The notes under the pieces: generated by a model | Told to the model about the DNA's origin: nothing | Database searches by the model: none | The model's input: only the letters and a program-made list of their open reading frames with translations | Shown here: piece by piece, positions 1 to 5,990 of the stretch | How positions within the stretch are numbered: position 1 is the first letter of the stretch | Layout: each line of letters opens with the position of its first letter | DNA from: an uncultured Actinoplanes sp. | GTDB lineage: Bacteria > Actinomycetota > Actinomycetes > Mycobacteriales > Micromonosporaceae | Reading direction: 5' to 3' | Length of the DNA: 6,476 bases | Assembly (NCBI GenBank): GCA_934667465.1 | Contig: CAKUMG010000346.1 | Coordinates: 1 to 6,476 of the forward strand | Translations under genes and position numbers: made by a program

Positions 1-934
<934 letters not shown>

Positions 935-945
935 GACGGGAGCGG

Positions 946-951
946 ACTCTA
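946..951 (-). promoter_or_regulatory. Possible -10 box of the kinase gene
   Basis: The minus strand reads TAGAGT, fitting the actinobacterial TAnnnT -10 pattern. It ends 11 bases before the ATG at 934, so transcription would start only a few bases ahead of the start codon. No convincing -35 box is seen 16-18 bases upstream. The match is short and could be chance. Confidence 0.3.
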
Positions 952-955
952 CCCC

Positions 956-976
956 CTGCCGTACGGGTCCCGGCAG
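956..976. promoter_or_regulatory. Inverted repeat upstream of the kinase -10 box
   Basis: CTGCCG (956-961) and CGGCAG (971-976) form a perfect 6-bp inverted repeat with a 9-base loop; an 8-bp palindrome (959-966) overlaps it. It covers the spacer and -35 region of the putative kinase promoter, so it could be an operator. It also lies about 60 bases past the chemoreceptor stop and could be part of a terminator. In DNA this GC-rich, chance is a real alternative. Confidence 0.3.
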
Positions 977-1013
977 TGACCGCCGCCGATGGTGCCCCAA
1001 CGCGCAACACGCC

Positions 1014-1029
1014 CCGGGTCTTCACCCGG
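1014..1029 (-). terminator. Hairpin just after the chemoreceptor gene
   Basis: CCGGGT (1014-1019) pairs perfectly with ACCCGG (1024-1029) across a 4-base loop, starting 4 bases past the chemoreceptor stop codon. No T-run follows on the minus strand. Actinobacterial terminators often lack one, but the stem is short, so read-through into the kinase gene is possible. Confidence 0.35.
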
Positions 1030-1033
1030 AGCG

Positions 1034-2659
1034 TCAGCGGGCGCTGTCGGCGTACCGGAAGCGGCTGACCAGCGTCTGCAGGCCGGCCGCGGCCTCGGCC
1101 AGCTCGGCGGTCGCGCCCCGGGTGAGGTCCATGCCGCTGCTCGTGGCGGCGGACGCCTCGGCGACCCCGGCGATGGTGCCGGCGATCTGGTCGGTGCCGG
1201 TGGCGGCGTGGGCCACGTTGCGGCTGATCTCGCCGGTGGTGGCGGTCTGCTCCTCGACCGCGGCGGCGATCGTGACCTGGAACTCGTTGATCCGCTCGAT
1301 GACCGTGCTGATCTCGTTGATGGACTCGGCCGCGGCGCGGGCGTCGGACTGGATCGCCTCGACCCGGCCGGCGATGTCCTCGGTCGCCTTGGCGGTCTCC
1401 TGGGCCAGGTCCTTGACCTCGCTGGCGACGACCGCGAAGCCCTTGCCGGCCTCGCCCGCCCGGGCCGCCTCGATGGTGGCGTTGAGCGCGAGCAGGTTGG
1501 TCTGCGCGGCGATCGACCCGATCAGGTTGAGCACGTTGCCGATCTCGGTGCTGGACGCGTCGAGCTGGCGGACCGTGCCCGACGCGGCCTCGGCGGCGGC
1601 GACCGCGGCCGCGGCGACCTCGGCGGCCTGCGCGGCGGAGTGGGCGATCTCGCGGATCGACGCCGACATCTGCTCGGCGCCGGCGACGACGCCGTGCACG
1701 TTCGCGGAGATCTCGCCGGCGGCGTCGGCCACGGTCTGCGATCGCGCCGACGTGCTCTCGGCGGTCGCCGCGACGGAGGTGCTGGTCTCGGCGAGCTGCT
1801 GCGCCGAGCCGGCCACGGTGGAGGCGGTCGCGGCCACGGCGGCGACGGTCTCGCGGACGCCGTCGGTGGCCCGGTCGAGCGCGGTGGCCATCCGGCCGAT
1901 CTCGTCGTGCGTGCCGACCTGCGCCGAGCGGGTCAGGTCGCCGTCGGCCATCCCCGCGATCACGTCGCTGACCTTGCGCAGCGAGCCGGCGATCCGGCGG
2001 ACGGTGTACCAGGCGACGGCCAGGCCGAGCAGCACGCCGATGCCGACGACCAGGATCAGGCGCATGCGGGTCGCCGCGTACTCGTCGGCGGCCACCTGGA
2101 CCTGGTGGGCGGCCTCGGCGGACTCGGCGGCGGACGCCGCGTCCAGGGCGGCCATCGCCTTGTTCATGATCGGGTTGGCCTGCTCGACGGCGACCTTCTC
2201 GAACAGGTCCAGGTTGCCGGCCCGGGCCGCGGCCAGCTGCTCGGTGTCGCGGACCTGCTTGTACTCGTCGTAGAGCTGCGCGAACGAGTCGACCGAGGCG
2301 GGGTCGGCGGCCACCGGGCGGTACGACCCGATGTGCTCGGCCACCTCGGAGTCGGCGGCGTCGAGGACCTTCTGGGCGGCGTCCTTGTCGTTCGCGAGCG
2401 CCACCTCCCGGACGTCGATCCGGGCGGTCAGGGCGTCGGCGCGCAGGTCGGCGAGGAGCAGCGACGGCCGCATGTTGCCGCTCTCGATCTCCGCGCCGGT
2501 CCGGTAGACGGAGGCCACGCCGGCGACGGCGAGCACCCCGCCGGCCACCGCGGCGACCGCCACCGTACCGACGGCGGCGAACACCTTGCTGGCCACCGAG
2601 CGGTCGTCGAACCAGGTGGTGAGCGGGTTGCCCGGACGCCGCGAGCCGTTCGTCGTCAT
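1034..2659 (-). CDS. Methyl-accepting chemotaxis protein (transmembrane chemoreceptor)
   Basis: Inner-membrane receptor that signals to CheA/CheW and so to the flagellar motor. Of 541 residues, 1-25 are a charged cytoplasmic tail, about 26-49 the first membrane helix, 50-198 an extracellular, mostly helical four-helix-bundle-like sensor, 199-220 the second membrane helix (ending AWYTV), 221-272 a HAMP domain with the usual DxDL-like turn (DGDLT), and the rest the coiled-coil signalling domain. The conserved hairpin tip is clear: [20 protein letters not shown] (383-402), then [10 protein letters not shown]. The C-terminus (RFRYADSAR) has no CheR/CheB-binding pentapeptide. The ligand cannot be read from the sequence. 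Start: two adjacent ATGs at 2662 and 2659; the second is preferred because AGGAG sits 5 bases ahead of it, against 2 for the first. The frame stays open to an ATG at 2710, but the extra residues are not receptor-like. No che or fli gene is in the window, so this is an isolated receptor gene. Confidence 0.95.
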   Translation of the reverse strand: MTTNGSRRPGNPLTTWFDDRSVASKVFAAVGTVAVAAVAGGVLAVAGVASVYRTGAEIESGNMRPSLLLADLRADALTARIDVREVALANDKDAAQKVLDAADSEVAEHIGSYRPVAADPASVDSFAQLYDEYKQVRDTEQLAAARAGNLDLFEKVAVEQANPIMNKAMAALDAASAAESAEAAHQVQVAADEYAATRMRLILVVGIGVLLGLAVAWYTVRRIAGSLRKVSDVIAGMADGDLTRSAQVGTHDEIGRMATALDRATDGVRETVAAVAATASTVAGSAQQLAETSTSVAATAESTSARSQTVADAAGEISANVHGVVAGAEQMSASIREIAHSAAQAAEVAAAAVAAAEAASGTVRQLDASSTEIGNVLNLIGSIAAQTNLLALNATIEAARAGEAGKGFAVVASEVKDLAQETAKATEDIAGRVEAIQSDARAAAESINEISTVIERINEFQVTIAAAVEEQTATTGEISRNVAHAATGTDQIAGTIAGVAEASAATSSGMDLTRGATAELAEAAAGLQTLVSRFRYADSAR

Positions 2660-2664
2660 CATCG

Positions 2665-2669
2665 CTCCT
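2665..2669 (-). promoter_or_regulatory. Ribosome binding site of the chemoreceptor
   Basis: AGGAG on the minus strand lies 5 bases before the ATG at 2659 and only 2 before the ATG at 2662. The spacing decides for 2659 and against the much earlier in-frame ATG at 2710. Confidence 0.7.
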
Positions 2670-2674
2670 CGAGG

Positions 2675-2694
2675 GCTCGCGGGGGGTTGCGAGC
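2675..2694 (-). promoter_or_regulatory. Small hairpin in the chemoreceptor 5' leader
   Basis: GCTCGC (2675-2680) and GCGAGC (2689-2694) pair perfectly around an 8-base loop, between the predicted transcription start near 2700 and the ribosome site. It could stabilise the 5' end of the message or be chance; the ribosome site itself is not inside the stem. Confidence 0.3.
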
Positions 2695-2706
2695 AGGTTG
2701 CTCCTT

Positions 2707-2733
2707 CCATCGGCGAGAAAGTTGCGGAGTCAA
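2707..2733 (-). promoter_or_regulatory. Sigma-28 (FliA)-like promoter for the chemoreceptor
   Basis: On the minus strand TTGA (2733-2730) is followed after exactly 15 bases by GCCGATGG (2714-2707). The motility sigma factor typically reads a TAAA- or CTCA-like box, about 15 bases, then GCCGATAA. The GCCGAT core and the spacing fit; the -35 box and the last two bases do not. Transcription would begin near 2700, giving a leader of about 40 bases. No housekeeping -10 box fits the TTGACT at the same place. Confidence 0.5.
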
Positions 2734-2781
2734 GGAACTACCCGGTGTGACGGCCCTCTCGGGGCGCTCGGAGGCGCGCGG

Positions 2782-2787
2782 CATAAT
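2782..2787 (+). promoter_or_regulatory. -10 box of the acetyltransferase gene, probably leaderless
   Basis: CATAAT matches TATAAT at five of six positions and ends 7 bases before the ATG at 2795, so the transcript would start at or next to the start codon. No ribosome site precedes this ATG, which agrees with a leaderless message. A -35 box is not recognisable. Confidence 0.5.
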
Positions 2788-2794
2788 CGGGGCC

Positions 2795-3299
2795 ATGTGG
2801 AGCACGCGTGCGGAGACGGCGGACGACCGGGACGCCGTACGCGCGGTCAATCTCGCTGCCTTCCCCTCCGCCGACGAGGCGCGCCTGGTCGACGCGCTGC
2901 GCGCCGACCCGCGGGCCTGGATCGAGGGACTGGCGACCGTGGCCACCGCGCCGGACGGCACGGTCGCCGGCTATGCGCTGCTCACCCGCTGCCACATCGG
3001 CGACGCCCCGGCGCTCGCCCTGGCGCCGTGTGCCGTGCTGCCCGCGAACCAGGGGCAGGGAGCGGGGTCGGCCGCGATCCGGGCCGCGCTCGACGCCGCC
3101 CGCAGGGCCGGGGAGAACGCCGTCGTGGTCCTGGGGCACGCCCGTTACTACCCGCGGTTCGGGTTCACGCCGGCGTCCGCGGCCGGGATCCGCGCGCCGT
3201 TCGACGTGCCCGACGACGTGTTCCTCGCGCTGGCCCTCGACCCGGAACAAGCCCCTCCCGGCGGGGCTCGTCCGCTACCCGGCCGCGTTCGGCGTCTGA
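2795..3299 (+). CDS. GNAT family N-acetyltransferase (YhbS-like) with a frame break near its 3' end
   Basis: Predicted cytoplasmic acetyl-CoA-dependent acetyltransferase; substrate unknown. From ATG 2795 the frame gives a typical fold: an N-terminal strand/helix with N19-x-x-A-F23, a central strand with VAGYALL (57-63), the acetyl-CoA loop N85-QGQGAG-S92, and the late family signature YYPRFGFTPA (118-127) followed by GIRAPFDVPDD. After D149 (codon 3239-3241) this frame loses all similarity and runs to a TAG at 3401-3403, 88 bases into the opposing glycosyltransferase gene. Shifting by +1 base at about 3241-3243 gives RNKPLPAGLVRYPAAFGV and a TGA at 3297-3299. That ending is what the family carries, makes the protein about 167 residues (normal length), and ends cleanly 16 bases before the convergent gene. 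The annotated end assumes the +1 frame. A one-base sequencing insertion, a genuine mutation and a programmed shift are all possible. No ribosome site; probably leaderless. Confidence 0.88.
3250..3268. other. Hairpin just 3' of the acetyltransferase frame break
   Basis: AGCCCC (3250-3255) pairs with GGGGCT (3263-3268) across a 7-base loop, starting 6 bases after the CCC at 3241-3243 where the frame must change. GC-rich hairpins provoke read errors, and structures at this distance can also stimulate ribosomal frameshifting. It lies about 50 bases past the glycosyltransferase stop, so it could also help end that transcript. Confidence 0.45.
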
Positions 3300-3315
3300 C
3301 GCCCGCGCGAGGAGG

Positions 3316-4509
3316 CTATCCGGCCGCGTCCGGGCTCCGGCGCTGCGCGGCCAGCGTGGTGAACAGCTCCTCCCACTGCGCGGCGACGGCGGGGATCGCA
3401 TAGCCGGCCGCGGTGGTGACCGCGGCCCGGCCCAGCTCCGCGCGCAGGTCGGCGTCGTCCATCAGCCGGGCCAGCCCCTTGGCGAGCGCGGTCGTGTCCT
3501 CGGCCGGGATGAGCAGCCCGTTCGCGCCGTCGTGGACGACCTCCGCCGGGCCGGTCGGGCAGTCGAACGCGACCGGGGGCACGCCCGCGGCCATCGCCTC
3601 GAGCAGCACCATGGGCAGCCCCTCGTGCCGGGAGCTGAGCGCGAAGACGGCCGCCTTGTCCAGCTCGCGGTCCAGGTGCGGGGTCACGCCGCGCAGCTTC
3701 ACCTGACCGCCGACGCCGAGCTCCGCGATCTGCGCGGTCAGCTTGGGGCGCAGCTTGCCCTCGCCGAAGATGTCGAGGCGCCAGTCCGGCCGGTCCTCGC
3801 GGATCTGCGCGAACGCGTCGATGAGCAGGTCGAAACCCTTCTGCCGGCTCAGGCGGCCCGCCGCCAGCACGGTGCGGGCCCGGCCGGCGGCCTCCGCCAC
3901 GCGTTCCCGGGCCGGGATGCCGTTCGGCACGCGCACGAGCCGGACCCCGGGCGGGCCGACCGCGGTCCACGTCGCCAGGTCCGCCTCGGTGAGCACGGCC
4001 ACCGCGTCGAACCGGGGGTAGGCCCGCAGGATCTCCGCCCGCAGCGACGGCTTGTAGCTGTCCAGGTTCATGTGGTCCTGCGCGATCCGGATCAGCTGCC
4101 GCGGCGCGGCCCACGCGGCCAGCAGGTTGAGCCCGGGGCGGGTGGTCACCAGCACGCCCTCCCGCTCCGCCCGGAAGTAGCGGATCACCGCGCGGTCGAC
4201 GACCGGGTCCCAGCGCTTGTAGCGGAAGTCGCGGCCGTGCGGGAACGGGTTGGGGAACCGCCGCGTCTTGCGCCAGAACCGCGAGTTCTGCTTCCACGGG
4301 TCGGTCCACCGCGACCCGTCGTCGCGCAGGCCGGTGATCGGCACCAGCCGCACCCGCGGATCGAGCGCGAACACGGGCTTCTCCCGCGACCGGTACACGC
4401 TGGCTATCTCCACGTCGTGCGTGGCGCTGAGCGCGTTGGCCTGGTTGATGACCGTACGGATGGTCCCGCCGGTGCCGAAGGCGTTGTTCAGCACGTACCG
4501 AATTCTCAC
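3316..4509 (-). CDS. Glycosyltransferase family 4 (GT-B fold)
   Basis: Cytoplasmic retaining glycosyltransferase that moves a sugar from a nucleotide-sugar donor to an unknown acceptor, plausibly in cell-wall or exopolysaccharide synthesis. Over 397 residues the N-terminal half opens with RIRYVLNNAFGTGGTIRTV (2-20), the glycine-rich acceptor-side loop. The donor half carries VLAAGRLSRQKGFDLLIDAF (214-233) with phosphate-binding R219 and K224, FGEGK (248-252), and the E-x7-E motif E296/E304 within SRHEGLPMVLLEAMA. Next comes DCPTGPAEVV-DGANGLLI (316-334), as in capsule and teichoic-acid-type enzymes. All expected catalytic residues are present and there is no membrane segment. GTG 4509 is chosen because homologues of this type begin at this MKIRY-like strand. 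The frame is open to an ATG at 4572, but those 21 residues are not family-like. The gene is convergent with the acetyltransferase and has no other polysaccharide gene beside it. Confidence 0.92.
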   Translation of the reverse strand: MRIRYVLNNAFGTGGTIRTVINQANALSATHDVEIASVYRSREKPVFALDPRVRLVPITGLRDDGSRWTDPWKQNSRFWRKTRRFPNPFPHGRDFRYKRWDPVVDRAVIRYFRAEREGVLVTTRPGLNLLAAWAAPRQLIRIAQDHMNLDSYKPSLRAEILRAYPRFDAVAVLTEADLATWTAVGPPGVRLVRVPNGIPARERVAEAAGRARTVLAAGRLSRQKGFDLLIDAFAQIREDRPDWRLDIFGEGKLRPKLTAQIAELGVGGQVKLRGVTPHLDRELDKAAVFALSSRHEGLPMVLLEAMAAGVPPVAFDCPTGPAEVVHDGANGLLIPAEDTTALAKGLARLMDDADLRAELGRAAVTTAAGYAIPAVAAQWEELFTTLAAQRRSPDAAG

Positions 4510-4514
4510 GGGCG

Positions 4515-4529
4515 TCAACCTATGTTCAT
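4515..4529 (-). CDS. Possible four-codon upstream ORF (MNIG) before the glycosyltransferase
   Basis: The best ribosome site in this leader, GGAGG at 4541-4537, lies 7 bases before an ATG at 4529. That ATG reads Met-Asn-Ile-Gly and then TGA (4517-4515), out of frame with the glycosyltransferase, whose GTG follows 5 bases after the stop. Such spacing would allow reinitiation on the main gene, so the mini-ORF could set its translation. It is real only if transcription starts upstream of 4541; a competing promoter reading would start the message at the GTG itself. Confidence 0.35.
   Translation of the reverse strand: MNIG
4517..4522 (-). promoter_or_regulatory. Alternative -10 box giving a leaderless glycosyltransferase message
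   Basis: The minus strand reads TAGGTT (a TAnnnT match) ending 7 bases before the GTG at 4509. TTGTGG lies 17 bases upstream and matches TTGACA only in its first three bases. If used, the transcript would begin at the GTG and exclude the GGAGG and the mini-ORF. It conflicts with the upstream-ORF reading; sequence alone does not settle which is right. Confidence 0.3.
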
Positions 4530-4536
4530 GTGTCAA

Positions 4537-4541
4537 CCTCC
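4537..4541 (-). promoter_or_regulatory. Strong ribosome binding site not aligned with the glycosyltransferase start
   Basis: GGAGG is ideally spaced (7 bases) for the ATG at 4529 but is 27 bases from the family-supported GTG at 4509. It therefore serves the mini-ORF, or marks an older start now out of frame. Confidence 0.45.
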
Positions 4542-4590
4542 ACAAAGGAAGGATTTGGCCACCCACGGGCATCCCGGCAAACGGCCCATC

Positions 4591-4677
4591 TCACCCCGAC
4601 TCTTCCAGCATCGCGGCGATCGTGGCGGCGAAACCGTCCTCGTCCACGGTGCCGGTCCGCCGGGTCGCGGCCGCCAC
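4591..4677 (-). other. Coding-like fragment between terminator and glycosyltransferase leader
   Basis: A minus-strand frame from GTG 4677 to TGA at 4593-4591 encodes 28 residues (VAAATRRTGTVDEDG then FAATIAAMLEESG). Nearly every codon ends in G or C and the tail forms a plausible amphipathic helix, so it reads like the C-terminus of a real protein. GGAGG sits only 2 bases before the GTG, too close for normal initiation, and the frame is closed upstream by the stop of the sugar-binding gene. It may be the stump of a deleted gene, a small protein, or chance in GC-rich DNA. I recognise no family. Confidence 0.3.
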
Positions 4678-4706
4678 GACCTCCGGCCCGCCCCTGGCGG
4701 AAGCAG

Positions 4707-4740
4707 CGCGCCCCGCCGGGCGGGAGCCGGGCGGGGCGCG
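4707..4740 (-). terminator. Strong terminator hairpin of the sugar-binding protein gene
   Basis: An 11-bp perfect all-G/C stem (4707-4717 with 4730-4740) around a 12-base loop starts 18 bases past the sugar-binding protein stop. The bases after it on the minus strand (CTGCTTCC) hold no real T-run, which is common in actinomycete terminators. It should separate the lipoprotein gene from the glycosyltransferase. Confidence 0.75.
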
Positions 4741-4758
4741 GGGAGGTGCGTCGGGCGG

Positions 4759-5877
4759 TTACTTGATGCCGGCCTTCGGGCAGTACGTCGCGAAGCGGCC
4801 CGAGCAGACCGCCTCCTTGCTCGCGAACCCGGCGGCGATGACCTTCTTGACGTCCTTCTTGTAGATCGGGATCGGGTCGAGCAGCACCGAGGCGACGTAG
4901 GCGCCGGACTCGACGTCCTTGGTGCGCCGGTTGGCGGCGGTGATCTCCTCGCCCTTGAAGATGTTGATGGCGAGCTTGGCCGCGGCCTCCGCCTCGTCCT
5001 TGATCGGCTTGTAGACCGTCATGCACTGGTCGCCGGCGAGGATGTTCTGCAGGCCGCCGACCTCGGCGTCCTGGCCGGTCACCGGGATCTTGCCGTTCTT
5101 GTCGCGGCTGCGCAGGACCTCGATGGCCGCGTTGCCGAGGCCGTCGTTGGCGGCCAGCACGCCCTGGATGTCGTCGGGGTACTGGTTCCACATCTCGGTG
5201 AAGATGGCCTTGCCGGTCGCCGGCGCCCAGGCGTCGACGTCCTGGTCGGGGCCCTTGACCAGGACACCCTCGTTGAACAGCGGCTCGAGGATGCGGTCGG
5301 CGCCGGCCTTGAACATGGTCGCGTTGTTGTCGGTCGGCGACCCGTTGAGGTAGGCGATGCGCGGCGACTTGCTGTAGAGCTTCTTCTGCTTGAGGCAGTC
5401 GATGAGGCCCTGCGCCTGGTATTCGCCGACCTTCTCGTTGTTGAAGCTGACGTAGTAGTCGGCGTCGCCGTTGAGGGTGAGGCGGTCGTAGTCGATCGTC
5501 TTCACGCCGGCCTGGTGGGCGCGGTCGATGACGTACTTCCCGCTCTCGGGGTCGAGGCTGGCGATCATCAGCACGGTCGCGCCGCCGGCGATCATCTTGT
5601 CGCCGATCGCCTTGAACGAGTCGGCGCTGCCCTGCGCGTTCTCGATCTCGACGGGCACGTCGGCCGCGTCGAACGCCGCCTTGAGCAGCTTGGGGTCGTC
5701 GCTGCCCCACCGCTGGGAGGTCGTCGTGTCGGGCAGGATGACACCGACCTTGCCGGTGCCGTCACCGCCCCGCTGCTTGACGGCGGCATCGGTCTCGCCG
5801 TCGTCGTCGCTGCAGGCTGCGACGCTGCTCATGATGAGCAGTCCGGCTGTGGCGATGCTGACCAGTCTCCGGCGCAC
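4759..5877 (-). CDS. xylF: XylF-type sugar ABC transporter substrate-binding lipoprotein
   Basis: Membrane-anchored binding protein that would capture a sugar, probably D-xylose or a similar pentose/hexose, for an ABC importer. The 372-residue precursor begins MRRRLVSI, a hydrophobic segment, then the lipobox VAAC with lipidated Cys22 and an acidic linker. The periplasmic-binding fold starts at GKVGVILPD (42-50). XylF-like landmarks follow in order: IDYDR (128-132), ADYYVSFNNEKVGEYQA (139-155), YLNGSPTDNNA (176-186), W217, AANDG (242-246), TGQDAEVGG (267-275) and MTVYKPI (286-292). D131, R132, W217, N244, D270 and K290 correspond, from memory, to sugar contacts of E. coli XylF. Cys161, Cys285, Cys358 and Cys366 could form disulphides outside the cell. 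GTG 5877 has AAGGAG 5 bases ahead. No ATPase or permease gene follows; a strong terminator does, so this is an orphan binding protein here. A related sugar as ligand is possible. Confidence 0.93.
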   Translation of the reverse strand: MRRRLVSIATAGLLIMSSVAACSDDDGETDAAVKQRGGDGTGKVGVILPDTTTSQRWGSDDPKLLKAAFDAADVPVEIENAQGSADSFKAIGDKMIAGGATVLMIASLDPESGKYVIDRAHQAGVKTIDYDRLTLNGDADYYVSFNNEKVGEYQAQGLIDCLKQKKLYSKSPRIAYLNGSPTDNNATMFKAGADRILEPLFNEGVLVKGPDQDVDAWAPATGKAIFTEMWNQYPDDIQGVLAANDGLGNAAIEVLRSRDKNGKIPVTGQDAEVGGLQNILAGDQCMTVYKPIKDEAEAAAKLAINIFKGEEITAANRRTKDVESGAYVASVLLDPIPIYKKDVKKVIAAGFASKEAVCSGRFATYCPKAGIK

Positions 5878-5882
5878 GTGAT

Positions 5883-5888
5883 CTCCTT
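5883..5888 (-). promoter_or_regulatory. Ribosome binding site of the sugar-binding protein
   Basis: AAGGAG on the minus strand ends 5 bases before the GTG at 5877. It fixes a GTG as the start, directly ahead of the signal peptide (RRRLVSI). Confidence 0.85.
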
Positions 5889-5908
5889 AGGGGGCGCGAG
5901 CGCGGGCA

Positions 5909-5914
5909 AGGCTA
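5909..5914 (-). promoter_or_regulatory. Possible -10 box of the sugar-binding protein gene
   Basis: TAGCCT fits TAnnnT and would give a leader of about 25 bases containing the good ribosome site. No clear -35 box lies 17-18 bases upstream (ATGATC or GATGAT), so an activator or an alternative sigma factor may be involved. Confidence 0.4.
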
Positions 5915-5946
5915 CCAGCGCCCGGGCACGAGATCATCCGCGGAAC

Positions 5947-5961
5947 GGGTCGTCGTGACCC
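5947..5961. promoter_or_regulatory. Inverted repeat upstream of the sugar-binding gene
   Basis: GGGTC (5947-5951) and GACCC (5957-5961) flank a 5-base centre, about 30 bp upstream of the putative -10 box and 30 bp past the PQ-loop stop. Imperfect outer arms AACG and CGTT are also present. It may be an operator for sugar control or part of a terminator of the upstream gene. A second palindrome, GCGGATCCGC, lies at 5978-5987 just after that stop. Confidence 0.3.
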
Positions 5962-5990
5962 AAGCGTTGCGAACCGGGCGGATCCGCAGG

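Larger units (their letters stand above)
4514..4539. repeat. 8-bp direct repeat in the glycosyltransferase leader
   Basis: GTCAACCT (plus strand) occurs at 4514-4521 and 4532-4539, 18 bp apart. On the minus strand this is AGGTTGAC twice. Each copy contains a TTGAC, the core of a -35 box. It may be a tandem half-site for a regulator or chance; the spacing is near, but not exactly, two helical turns. Confidence 0.4.

Noticed and set aside
1561..1860. Low-complexity Ala-rich repeats in the chemoreceptor as a DNA repeat array
   Set aside because: They are the heptad-patterned coiled coil of a chemoreceptor signalling domain; no exact tandem unit is present.
2660..2710. Earlier ATG (2710) as chemoreceptor start
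   Set aside because: The added 17 residues ([10 protein letters not shown]...) are not receptor-like, and the AGGAG is spaced for 2659. The predicted transcript start near 2700 would also exclude it.
989..3403. 804-codon open frame on the plus strand
   Set aside because: Up to about 2794 it is the antisense of the chemoreceptor gene and is low-complexity Gly/Arg/Asp-rich. Only the last part, from ATG 2795, is a real gene.
4526..5710. 394-codon minus-strand frame overlapping the sugar-binding gene
   Set aside because: Same strand but a different frame from the lipoprotein; Arg-rich without any family motif, while the lipoprotein frame has a lipobox and the XylF landmarks.
2698..5958. 1086-codon open frame on the plus strand
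   Set aside because: It crosses the acetyltransferase in the wrong frame and then runs antisense to the glycosyltransferase and the sugar-binding protein, all of which have clear motifs. Long shadow frames are expected in GC-rich DNA.
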